IMG/VR virus record: IMGVR_UViG_3300048440_000240
Location: 1-35,028 of that record
Reading direction: 5' to 3' (one strand)
Length of the DNA stretch: 35,028 bases
Origin: a virus
Made by a program: the position numbers and the translations under genes. This document shows positions 22,511 to 28,946 of the stretch, one piece after another. Every line of letters starts with the position of its first letter. The stretch's first letter is position 1. The notes beneath the pieces are model-generated. The model had not been told where the DNA came from and did no database searches. It saw nothing but the letters and a program-made list of their open reading frames with translations.

Positions 22511-22849
22511 ATGAAAGAACCAACAATGGAAGAAGTGCTAGAGCTTGTAAGCTTTTGGCGGGATGAAAGCGGAAAGCTACAAATCAGCAATGTTTTCGGG
22601 GGAGTTAAAAGCGTTCACGGCAGTATCTATGGCGACGTACACGGCAAAGTACACGGCAGCGTTGGCGGCGTTTATGGCAGTGTAAGCTATGTCCATGGCA
22701 GCGTCGGCTATGTTGACGGCTGCGTTGTAGGCGATGTAAAAGGCAGCGTTTTTGGAGACGTTGGCATTGTACACGGAAATGTCTCAGATGTTTTTGGTAC
22801 TGTTTGGGGGATTTCCAGTAACAAGTACGCGACAAAGTTGTTTAATTAA
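22511..22849 (+). CDS. Beta-solenoid-like repeat protein (four-residue xVxG repeats)
   Basis: 112 aa. After a short charged N-terminus (MKEPTMEEVLELVSFWRDESGKL), residues about 28-99 repeat a four-residue unit: VHGSIYGDVHGKVHGSVGGVYGSV and so on, about 18 turns of x-V-x-G. Such tetrapeptide repeats are found in phage and bacterial proteins and would fold as a very regular beta-solenoid. The DNA also repeats (GGCAGCGTTNNN...), which favours slippage and length change. Its job is unknown; a fibre-like tip, lattice or decoy is possible. Confidence 0.7.
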   Translation: MKEPTMEEVLELVSFWRDESGKLQISNVFGGVKSVHGSIYGDVHGKVHGSVGGVYGSVSYVHGSVGYVDGCVVGDVKGSVFGDVGIVHGNVSDVFGTVWGISSNKYATKLFN

Positions 22850-22858
22850 TAAAGTAAA

Positions 22859-23062
22859 ATGCAGTATCTAGTAGTAAAACGCGCGGATTTTACCGCCACA
22901 GAACCAGACGCAGCAGCGCACGACAATTTGCTCGACGCGCTGATCGAGCTTTACAGCACAAACGACAGCGCAAACCATACAATAGTGCGCGGCAATGATG
23001 GCGAGTTTGCAGAGTATATGCAGCAGCCAAAACTTAATTGGAGGGCAATAAATGCAAGTTAA
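22859..23062 (+). CDS. Hypothetical protein, 67 aa
   Basis: MQYLVVKRADFTATEPDAAAHDNLLDALIELYSTNDSANHTIVRGNDGEFAEYMQQPKLNWRAINAS. Small alpha/beta, with GGAGGG near its end acting as the ribosome site for the overlapping next gene (ATG 23052). First gene of the recombination/replication side. No family. Confidence 0.55.
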   Translation: MQYLVVKRADFTATEPDAAAHDNLLDALIELYSTNDSANHTIVRGNDGEFAEYMQQPKLNWRAINAS

Positions 23063-23210
23063 AGAAAACGACAGAGGCGGCTACTCAATAGCTATAAACG
23101 GCCAGCTTGTAGGCAACTACGCCACAAGGCAAGGCGCGCAGGCAGTGATTGACATTAACAACACTCCCGAATCACTTCGGGCACTTTTCTCAATGCTATA
23201 CGGACAATAG
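23052..23210 (+). CDS. Hypothetical protein, 52 aa
   Basis: ATG 23052 behind GGAGGG (23040-23045): MQVKENDRGGYSIAINGQLVGNYATRQGAQAVIDINNTPESLRALFSMLYGQ. The strand-strand-helix pattern (GGYSIAINGQLVGNYATRQGAQ) looks like a small folded domain. It overlaps the previous gene by 11 bp. A hairpin (CCCGAA-TCAC-TTCGGG, 23165-23180) lies in its last third. It is too short for a 60-codon scan. Confidence 0.5.
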   Translation: MQVKENDRGGYSIAINGQLVGNYATRQGAQAVIDINNTPESLRALFSMLYGQ

Positions 23211-23227
23211 CACAACCAAAAATAACC

Positions 23228-24025
23228 ATGAATAACGAAATACAAACCTACGAAAAAATGAACGACCTGCCAAGCGTGCAAGCGCTAGGCGGCGCAATTG
23301 CCACAAGCGGCATGTTTGGATGTGACAAACCAGAACAGGGCGTAATTATTGCGCTGCAATGTATTGCAGAAAATAAAGCGCCGCTCGAAATGGCAAAAAA
23401 TTATCACCTTGTAAAAGGCAAACTGACAAAGCGGGCCGACTCCATGCTGGCAGATTTTAAGCGCTCAGGTGGCAAAATTAAATGGGGTGATATTAAAAAT
23501 CGGGCAATACAGTCAGGCACGTTTACGGACCCGGACGGCAACGTTTACAACGTATCATACAGCATTGACGATGCAAAGGCGGCAGGCGTTTACAGCAACA
23601 AGGCCGAGTCACCTTGGCAAAAGACACCAGCAGCAATGATGCGGGCGCGGCTAGTATCGGAAACGCTGCGAGCAATTGCGCCGGAGATTGTAACCGGGGT
23701 ATATACGCCAGAAGAGGCGGCGCAGTTTGACGACGTACAGCCAGCGCAAAGCAAACCAGATGCAAAGCCTGCACAATCCGAGCCAGTACAAGCGCAGCCA
23801 ATACTTGAGGCCGAGACGGTAGAAGTTACTGAAAAAATCTCAACTAAGAAACTTGAGCGCTTAATCTTTGACGCAAAGGCCGAAGATCAGGTCAATAAAT
23901 ACTTTGAAAGCAAAGGCGCAATTGATCATCTAATCGAGCAAACTTGGCGCGACTTGCCAGATGCAAAATTGCAGCACCTGTTTGACAATTGGGAATCATT
24001 CAAATCCGCAGTACTAACAAAATAA
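23228..24025 (+). CDS. RecT-like single-strand annealing protein
   Basis: 265 aa. Residues 39-82 (VIIALQCIAENKAPLEMAKNYHLVKGKLTKRADSMLADFKRSGG) and 126-165 (AESPWQKTPAAMMRARLVSETLRAIAPEIVTGVYTPEEA) follow the pattern of the RecT-family proteins in phages, where a promoter of strand annealing is paired with an exonuclease or helicase. After residue 170 there is a Pro/Glu/Gln-rich linker and a C-terminal helical domain (KKLERLIFDAKAEDQVNKYFES...), likely a partner contact. The next genes are a coiled-coil protein and an SSB-like protein, a normal recombination set. Confidence 0.75.
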   Translation: MNNEIQTYEKMNDLPSVQALGGAIATSGMFGCDKPEQGVIIALQCIAENKAPLEMAKNYHLVKGKLTKRADSMLADFKRSGGKIKWGDIKNRAIQSGTFTDPDGNVYNVSYSIDDAKAAGVYSNKAESPWQKTPAAMMRARLVSETLRAIAPEIVTGVYTPEEAAQFDDVQPAQSKPDAKPAQSEPVQAQPILEAETVEVTEKISTKKLERLIFDAKAEDQVNKYFESKGAIDHLIEQTWRDLPDAKLQHLFDNWESFKSAVLTK

Positions 24026-24034
24026 AAAAAACCT

Positions 24035-24733
24035 ATGATCACAAAAATCGAAATAGACGAAACACAAATCGAAGTCATCCCGGAGGCATATCTTGCCAGG
24101 GATTCAGCAATCCACAAAGCCGAGCTAGTAACGACAGTTGAAGACGCTTTTGAGGCGCAATCAGCGAGCACAGCAATGCACGCGCTCAATGAGATTGTAA
24201 AGGGCATGGAGGCTAGCAGAAAGGATGCAAAAGCACCAGCACTGCAAGCAGGCCGTGCAATTGATGCAATTGCTAAAGACTTTCTCGCAAGCGCACAAAC
24301 GGAGCTAACGCGGGTCAAACGCTTGCTTGGCGAATACCAGCGAGTCGAGGCCGAAAAGAAGCGCAAAGCGGAAGCGGAAGCACGGCGCAAAGAACAAGCC
24401 GAGCGTGCAGCATTTGAAAAAGCCGAACGCGAACGCATCCAAAAAGAGAACGCCGGGCGAACCGGGACGCTTAATCAAGATTTGGACAAAGCCGCCGAAA
24501 AATTTGACAAGTCGGTTGCCAAGATCAAGCAAGACGCGGCTCAATCACATGCAGCAGTCACAGGGGTCAAAGTCCGCACGACAGTCAAATTCCGAGTTAT
24601 TGACGAGGCAGCACTCATGCAGGCCCGGCCAGAACTATTTACGCCAGACGATAAAAAAATACGCGCGGCGCTAAAACTAACAAAACAAATCCCAGGCTTA
24701 GAAATCTGGGAGGAATCGAACGCATACGCATAA
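24035..24733 (+). CDS. Coiled-coil recombination-associated protein
   Basis: 232 aa. Residues 40-160 are a long helix/coiled coil with a highly charged stretch (EKKRKAEAEARRKEQAERAAFEKAERERIQKE). The C-terminal globular piece FRVIDEAALMQARPELFTPDDKKIRAALKLTKQIPGLEIWEES is the kind of domain (DUF1351-like pattern) found next to RecT in phages. It is directly between the RecT-like and SSB-like genes. A structural role in recombination or DNA protection is inferred, not shown. Confidence 0.55.
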   Translation: MITKIEIDETQIEVIPEAYLARDSAIHKAELVTTVEDAFEAQSASTAMHALNEIVKGMEASRKDAKAPALQAGRAIDAIAKDFLASAQTELTRVKRLLGEYQRVEAEKKRKAEAEARRKEQAERAAFEKAERERIQKENAGRTGTLNQDLDKAAEKFDKSVAKIKQDAAQSHAAVTGVKVRTTVKFRVIDEAALMQARPELFTPDDKKIRAALKLTKQIPGLEIWEESNAYA

Positions 24734-24748
24734 AGAAAGGATTATATT

Positions 24749-25210
24749 ATGGGATTTATACCAACAGAAGAACATTTTCGCCCGCAAGGAAAATACATTG
24801 ATCAAGATGGAGAATACAATTTGAAGATTGTCAGCGTAGAGTCTAAAATTTCACCTAATGGCAATCCAGAAAAAAGAGTTGCACTTGTATGCACAGAATC
24901 GGGTAAAATATGTAACCAATCATTTTATGAAACCAAATTAGCAGAATATCGAATTGCATTACTTGCTAAAGCTTGCTCAATTCAAATTTTTAAGGGTGAA
25001 GAAATAGACCTTAATGAAACATGGATAGGCAAAACTTTTGATTGTGATATTGAAATGGGAGAGCCAAACGATAAAGGTCACAGTTATACAAATATTGTTG
25101 CATTTGGGCCGGGCAAGTTTGAGTCATTATTTAAAGAAGGCAAGGCACCAGCAGCGCCGGTCAAATACGATACAAAGCTAGATCAGGAAGGGGACGGCGA
25201 ATTATGGTAG
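24749..25210 (+). CDS. SSB-like DNA-binding protein (DUF669-like pattern)
   Basis: 153 aa with a Shine-Dalgarno site (AAAGGA). Begins MGFIPTEEHFRPQG, almost the same as the primase-helicase at 31146 (MAFIPTEAHLRP). Then an OB-fold-like beta body, GEYNLKIVSVESKISPNGNPEKRVALVCTESGKICNQSFYET, ...TWIGKTFDCDIEMGE, and an acidic, aromatic tail DQEGDGELW, which recalls the SSB C-terminal tip. DUF669-type proteins stand in for SSB in many phages. DNA is AT-rich to about 25,105, then changes to the usual composition within the gene. Confidence 0.6.
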   Translation: MGFIPTEEHFRPQGKYIDQDGEYNLKIVSVESKISPNGNPEKRVALVCTESGKICNQSFYETKLAEYRIALLAKACSIQIFKGEEIDLNETWIGKTFDCDIEMGEPNDKGHSYTNIVAFGPGKFESLFKEGKAPAAPVKYDTKLDQEGDGELW

Positions 25211-25389
25211 CGCAACCGACAACAGCCGAAAAAGCCGCCATCGTGGCACAGTGTGCAACTGCTATAATGTGTGCGCCGGATTCGCTAAAAATCTACGCTG
25301 AAACGAACCACAACGAGGAGACGTTTCGACAGTGGGCAATATCGCAAGCGCTGCCGATGGCTAAAGACATATTTAGCCGTTTGAAATAA
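25204..25389 (+). CDS. Small helical protein, 61 aa
   Basis: MVAQPTTAEKAAIVAQCATAIMCAPDSLKIYAETNHNEETFRQWAISQALPMAKDIFSRLK. It overlaps the SSB-like gene by 7 bp; its ribosome site (AAGGGG) lies in that gene. Helical throughout, perhaps a partner of the replication proteins. No family. Confidence 0.55.
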   Translation: MVAQPTTAEKAAIVAQCATAIMCAPDSLKIYAETNHNEETFRQWAISQALPMAKDIFSRLK

Positions 25390-25401
25390 TCAACCGCCCG
25401 C

Positions 25402-25427
25402 TGGCATGCCGGGTCAAACGCATGCCA
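25402..25427. repeat. Perfect inverted repeat before the helicase gene
   Basis: TGGCATGC (25402-25409), 10 nt, GCATGCCA (25420-25427), just before the ATG at 25436. No T-tract follows. It may be an operator or an RNA hairpin covering the translation start. Confidence 0.6.
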
Positions 25428-25435
25428 ATATTAAA

Positions 25436-26569
25436 ATGGAAAAACGAAAATACCAACTTGAGGCAATCGAGTACCTAAAGAACACAAAGCGCGCGCTACT
25501 GATTGCGCCAGCCGGAAGCGGCAAGACTTACATGGCAGCTAGTGCGGTCAATCAAAAGATTAAAATTACTCAGCCGCCGCGTTTTAGACCACTTGTTGAA
25601 ATTATGGTCAACACGACCGAGCAAAAGCAACAGATGCAAGACGCATTCGACCGCTTTTTCATTGGCAAGCGTTGCAATTTGCATATTTACTGCGCAGCTG
25701 GGGCGCCGATGGACACTGATCCGGACCTGCTAATCGTTGACGAATGCCATCATTCGACTGCTAAAACGTGGCGGCAAAAGATTGCACAATGCACAGCGGC
25801 CCGGTGGGGACTTAGCGCGACACCGTTTGAGGGAAAAGATCCGGATCAAGTAAAACTGATTAAAAAGCTATTTAGTGCGCAGCCGCATATCATTAAACGC
25901 GACCAGTTAGTCAATAAAGGCAACATAGCGCCAGCGCTTGTCAAATGGTTGACGCCAGTTTGCCCGCAAATCACGCTCAACAAAATTAATGATTTGGCAG
26001 ACGTGTTGACGCAAGAGCGGCGAAAAAAAATGCCTTGGTTTTTTAAGACGCAGGACAAAGCACGAGAGCAAGAGAGCCGATGCCTATGGCAAGCAGCGCT
26101 AAAAATAGGCATCCACGACAACCCGCTCCGGGATGTACTTATTATTGACACCGCAAATATGCTTACGCGCCAGGGCAAGCACGTAATTGTTCTAATCGCT
26201 AGCATTGATCATGGAAAAACCCTACATGAGTATATTTACGGATCAGAGTTATGTTATTCCAAAATGGGTGCAAAAAAGCGCCGGGAAACAATCGCAGAGT
26301 TTAGGGCTGGCCGCTGCAAATGTTTGATTGCAACGTCAATGTTAGACGAGGGATTCGATGCACCGATCGCGGATGCGCTGATTTTAGCTTATGCGGGCAA
26401 GTCACAACGCCGGGCAATACAAAGCACTGGTCGAGTGTTAAGGCCATACAAAGGCAAAGATTGCGGCTTTATATACGATTTTAAAGACACATTTAACGGC
26501 ATGCTAGCAAATCAAGCACGCAAGCGCCGGGCAATGTACAAGCAACTAAACTATAGCCAGGAGGGATAA
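25436..26569 (+). CDS. SF2 DNA helicase (DEAD/DEAH-box-like)
   Basis: 377 aa from ATG 25436 (MEKRKYQLEAIEYL, the Q/YQ motif of SF2 enzymes); an in-frame start at 25406 lies within the inverted repeat and is less likely. Walker A APAGSGKT (24-31), Walker B LLIVDECHH (98-106), motif III GLSATPFEG (125-133), motifs V/VI in CLIATSMLDEGFDAPIADALIL and QRRAIQSTGRVLRPYKGKDCG. It is a short, RecQ/UvsW-like translocase core without extra domains. Likely unwinds or remodels recombination or replication intermediates together with the RecT-like protein. Confidence 0.9.
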   Translation: MEKRKYQLEAIEYLKNTKRALLIAPAGSGKTYMAASAVNQKIKITQPPRFRPLVEIMVNTTEQKQQMQDAFDRFFIGKRCNLHIYCAAGAPMDTDPDLLIVDECHHSTAKTWRQKIAQCTAARWGLSATPFEGKDPDQVKLIKKLFSAQPHIIKRDQLVNKGNIAPALVKWLTPVCPQITLNKINDLADVLTQERRKKMPWFFKTQDKAREQESRCLWQAALKIGIHDNPLRDVLIIDTANMLTRQGKHVIVLIASIDHGKTLHEYIYGSELCYSKMGAKKRRETIAEFRAGRCKCLIATSMLDEGFDAPIADALILAYAGKSQRRAIQSTGRVLRPYKGKDCGFIYDFKDTFNGMLANQARKRRAMYKQLNYSQEG

Positions 26570-26571
26570 AA

Positions 26572-27159
26572 ATGGGATCACACGCAGAGGATTGCAGTAG
26601 TTTAATAAGATTTATGGATAGCATGGATTCAAAAATTGAGCGGATGAGCAATACGCCAATTGTTGACATATCACACAATCTAAAAACAAAAAAAGCGGCA
26701 GCCATTAAAAAGCAAAAAGAGGACACCGCAAAAGCGCTTAAAGCGGCGATGGCGTTTGATTTTTCTAAAGTCAAAAAAAATAAAAAGCCATTTGTTAAAA
26801 AAGTATTCGTCGCTGGCATGACATCGACTAAAAAAGCCGCGCTTTTAAAAAAAGTCATTGCTTTGCATAAAGCAAGCACGCCATTAAATGATATAGCCGA
26901 AAATCTAAAAATTAACAAACAGACGGCCCGCATGTATTTGCTGAGATCAGGTCACAAGCCAATTCGGAGCGTAAAAATTACAAAAGGGATGCAAGATAAA
27001 GTTAATCTTGCTATTAAATATCACAAGCAGGGCATTCCATTGTGCGACATCGTGCAAAAAGTAAAAATTGATAAAAGAACCGCCAAACGGTATTTAATAA
27101 AAGCCGGGCACAATCCAATTCTAAAAAAGCGCGGTCCAGAAAAAAAAGGGTCAAAGTGA
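26572..27159 (+). CDS. Tandem helix-turn-helix DNA-binding protein
   Basis: 195 aa. Residues 89-130 (AALLKKVIALHKASTPLNDIAENLKINKQTARMYLLRSGHKPI) and 140-182 (MQDKVNLAIKYHKQGIPLCDIVQKVKIDKRTAKRYLIKAGHNPI) are two copies of the same HTH unit about 50 residues apart. They resemble HTH modules of resolvases and transposase-like regulators. The tail is basic (KKRGPEKKGSK). Its stop (27157-27159) overlaps the GTG of the methyltransferase gene and lies next to the ATG of the embedded ORF, so it may couple both. Role likely transcription control; substrate unknown. Confidence 0.7.
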   Translation: MGSHAEDCSSLIRFMDSMDSKIERMSNTPIVDISHNLKTKKAAAIKKQKEDTAKALKAAMAFDFSKVKKNKKPFVKKVFVAGMTSTKKAALLKKVIALHKASTPLNDIAENLKINKQTARMYLLRSGHKPIRSVKITKGMQDKVNLAIKYHKQGIPLCDIVQKVKIDKRTAKRYLIKAGHNPILKKRGPEKKGSK

Positions 27160-28115
27160 ATGAGTTACATTTATTTGCAGGAGCAGGGGGAGGAATTCTC
27201 GGCGGACAGTTACTTGGACATATCACAGTCTGTGCTGTTGAAATTGAAAAATACCCAAGACAAGTATTATTGCAGCGACAACGAGACGGAATCTTGCCAA
27301 AGTTTCCAATCTGGGACGACGTTTGCACATTCGACGGTAGACCGTGGAGAGGAACAGTTGACGTTTTGGCAGGAGGATTCCCATGCCAAGACATTAGTGC
27401 AGCAGGTAAAGGAGCAGGAATTGCCGGAGCACGTTCGGGATTGTGGAAAGAGTATGCGCGAATTATTGACGAAATACGGCCTCGCTTTGTCTTTGCCGAA
27501 AACTCACCATTGCTTCGCACTAGGGGACTTAGAGTTGTCCTCGAAGATTTGGCCGCGCTGGGGTATGATGCTCGATGGTGCGTGCTGGGAGCTAGGGATG
27601 TCGGTGCGCCCCATAAAAGAGATCGAATGTGGGTCTTGGCTTACTCCAACTGTGCAAGACAGCAGCAAGGCAACAAAACGATGGAGAGAGAATTTTCAGA
27701 ACAACTTAACCGCTCAAATTTTAACGCCGAGCAAATGGCCAACGCCATGCACAAGGGATTACAAAGGGATAAATGCACCAGAAGGACTTATCCGCAAGGA
27801 CGGCAAGAGTCGAATGGATCAACTTCCGAATGCAGTGGCTTATGGTGGCAGCAAGATCCAGCAGACTTACCCGACTCCGAGATGTTTTATGCACAAAGAT
27901 GCTCTGAAGGATCGGGGGAAGTCAAACTTAGGGGAAGTGATAAACGAAAAAGAGCAAATGACGAAAACGGGCCAACTAAACCCTGCGTGGGTCGAGTGGC
28001 TAATGGGGTGGCCAATAGGGTGGACAGACTTAAAGCCATTGGAAACGGACAAGTACCGCAATGTGCAGCAATGGCATTCAGAATTTTATCAAAAGGACTA
28101 ATATGCGGAAAATAG
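27156..28115 (+). CDS. dcm: C5-cytosine DNA methyltransferase
   Basis: 319 aa, GTG start. Motif I LHLFAGAGGG (4-13), motif IV with the catalytic cysteine GGFPCQDIS (73-81), motif VI FAENS (113-117), motif VIII APHKRDRMWVLA (151-162), and motif X GRVANGVANRVDRLKAIGNGQVPQ (279-302), so the enzyme looks complete. It would transfer a methyl group from AdoMet to C5 of cytosine, protecting phage DNA from host restriction. The stretch between VIII and X (target recognition) is polar and low in hydrophobic residues. A second gene (27160-28101) lies wholly inside it in the +1 frame. It overlaps the resolvase start by 13 bp. Confidence 0.92.
   Translation: MNELHLFAGAGGGILGGQLLGHITVCAVEIEKYPRQVLLQRQRDGILPKFPIWDDVCTFDGRPWRGTVDVLAGGFPCQDISAAGKGAGIAGARSGLWKEYARIIDEIRPRFVFAENSPLLRTRGLRVVLEDLAALGYDARWCVLGARDVGAPHKRDRMWVLAYSNCARQQQGNKTMEREFSEQLNRSNFNAEQMANAMHKGLQRDKCTRRTYPQGRQESNGSTSECSGLWWQQDPADLPDSEMFYAQRCSEGSGEVKLRGSDKRKRANDENGPTKPCVGRVANGVANRVDRLKAIGNGQVPQCAAMAFRILSKGLICGK
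27160..28101 (+). CDS. Embedded +1-frame protein of the LNPxWVEWLMGxPxGWTDL family, 313 aa
   Basis: ATG at 27160, 4 nt after the methyltransferase GTG, sharing the AAGGG ribosome site at 27146-27150. It runs 313 codons without a stop inside dcm. Motifs known to me from phage proteins annotated as hypothetical or methylase-associated: THHCFALGDL...WPRWGMMLDGACWEL (115-145), SWLTPTVQD (159-167), KWPTPCTRDYKG (192-203), YPTPRCF (237-243), SNLGEVIN (255-262), GQLNPAWVEWLMGWPIG (271-287). The motifs at residue 280 onward equal the shifted reading of dcm motif X. Function unknown; perhaps a partner or specificity factor of the methyltransferase. Confidence 0.75.
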   Translation: MSYIYLQEQGEEFSADSYLDISQSVLLKLKNTQDKYYCSDNETESCQSFQSGTTFAHSTVDRGEEQLTFWQEDSHAKTLVQQVKEQELPEHVRDCGKSMRELLTKYGLALSLPKTHHCFALGDLELSSKIWPRWGMMLDGACWELGMSVRPIKEIECGSWLTPTVQDSSKATKRWRENFQNNLTAQILTPSKWPTPCTRDYKGINAPEGLIRKDGKSRMDQLPNAVAYGGSKIQQTYPTPRCFMHKDALKDRGKSNLGEVINEKEQMTKTGQLNPAWVEWLMGWPIGWTDLKPLETDKYRNVQQWHSEFYQKD

Positions 28116-28597
28116 GAATAGACACCGGGAAGCATGGCGGCATTGTCGCGCTGAACTCGAACAATGCCATTATTGGCAAATGGGTCATGCCATTAGACCA
28201 AGGCGGCGAAATAGACCTGAAATCGATTGATGTCATATTCAAAGGATTCAGGCCGTCGGTTTACGGCGATGCGATTGTCACGATTGAGGATCCGGGAAAG
28301 CACGCAAAAAGCAGCCAAGCAATCGGCGGCATGCGGTACGGATTCGGGATAGTCAAACAAGCGTGCGTCTCAAATGGCATAAGTTTCCACACAACCAGCA
28401 GCCGCGTTTGGCAGTCCTATTATTGGACTAATCGAGACGACAAAACGACAAAAGAGAAAGCGCTTGAAGTAGCATACGACATATGGCCGGATGAAACATT
28501 TTTACATCCAGGCAAACCGCGCAGCAGAAAGGCGCATGATGGCTTAGTGGATGCCGCACTGATTGCGCTTTATGGGATAACTTGGATATATGATTAA
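28103..28597 (+). CDS. RuvC-like Holliday junction resolvase
   Basis: 164 aa from ATG 28103; the longer in-frame start at 28061 would lie deep in the overlapping pair. RNase H fold motifs: IGIDTGKHGGIVAL with D7, TIEDPGKHAKSSQAIGGMRYGFGIV with E62, and RKAHDGLVDAALIALYG with D146 and D150. This fits phage RuvC-like nucleases that cut four-way junctions before packaging. It overlaps the methyltransferase end by 13 bp. Confidence 0.85.
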   Translation: MRKIGIDTGKHGGIVALNSNNAIIGKWVMPLDQGGEIDLKSIDVIFKGFRPSVYGDAIVTIEDPGKHAKSSQAIGGMRYGFGIVKQACVSNGISFHTTSSRVWQSYYWTNRDDKTTKEKALEVAYDIWPDETFLHPGKPRSRKAHDGLVDAALIALYGITWIYD

Positions 28598-28605
28598 AAA
28601 ATAAC

Positions 28606-28621
28606 TAATTTAACGCTTGCA
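28606..28621 (+). promoter_or_regulatory. GCTTGCA promoter-like element before 28653
   Basis: TAATTTAACGCTTGCA at 28606-28621, third copy of the core TAATTT-N3-GCTTGCA. TAGCAT (28646-28651) just before ATG 28653 is a weak -10 at an unusually long spacing. Confidence 0.4.
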
Positions 28622-28652
28622 AACAATTATTGCAGCAGTCAAGGCTAGCATT

Positions 28653-28874
28653 ATGAAAAACCTAACAGATAAACAAAAAATCGAACAGCAGCGGCAGCAA
28701 ATCCAGCTAATGCAAGCTGACATTATTAACCGGCAAGAGCGTAAGATTGCAGAGCTAGAGCTTCAAATTGAGGAGCTTGAGTGCAAACTGCAAGGGCTGA
28801 TCAAGTGCATTGAGTGCGACGGTGACGGCGGCAATTTTGCTGGCAGCACTGGCAGGCTAGGGCATCCACAATAA
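28653..28874 (+). CDS. Coiled-coil protein with interrupted DnaJ-type zinc motif
   Basis: 73 aa from ATG 28653: MKNLTDKQKIEQQRQQIQLMQADIINRQERKIAELELQIEELECKLQ is a coiled coil, then CIECDGDGG, one CxxCxGxG zinc knuckle, and LGHPQ, TAA at 28872. In the same frame the DNA continues for 18 codons to TAA at 28929 and encodes PQTWEYCKACNGQGWLKD, i.e. the second CxxCxGxG. A four-cysteine zinc domain is thus split by one TAA (HPQ-stop-PQT, likely an old CAA or CAG). Either a nonsense mutation, read-through, or a natural shorter form. Confidence 0.6.
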   Translation: MKNLTDKQKIEQQRQQIQLMQADIINRQERKIAELELQIEELECKLQGLIKCIECDGDGGNFAGSTGRLGHPQ

Positions 28875-28946
28875 CCGCAGACATGGGAATACTGCAAAGC
28901 GTGCAACGGTCAAGGATGGTTAAAAGATTAACTAATAAAAAACAAT

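Noticed and set aside
23165-23189. Hairpin CCCGAA-TCAC-TTCGGG followed by a weak T-run as a terminator
   Set aside because: It is inside the coding region of the 52-aa gene, the stem is only six pairs and the T-tract is short and broken; not strong enough to list as a terminator.
28653-28931. Stop-codon reassignment (TAA read as Gln) across the genome
   Set aside because: Many other genes end cleanly at TAA with the next gene starting there, so a global recoding is excluded; only this one site is odd.
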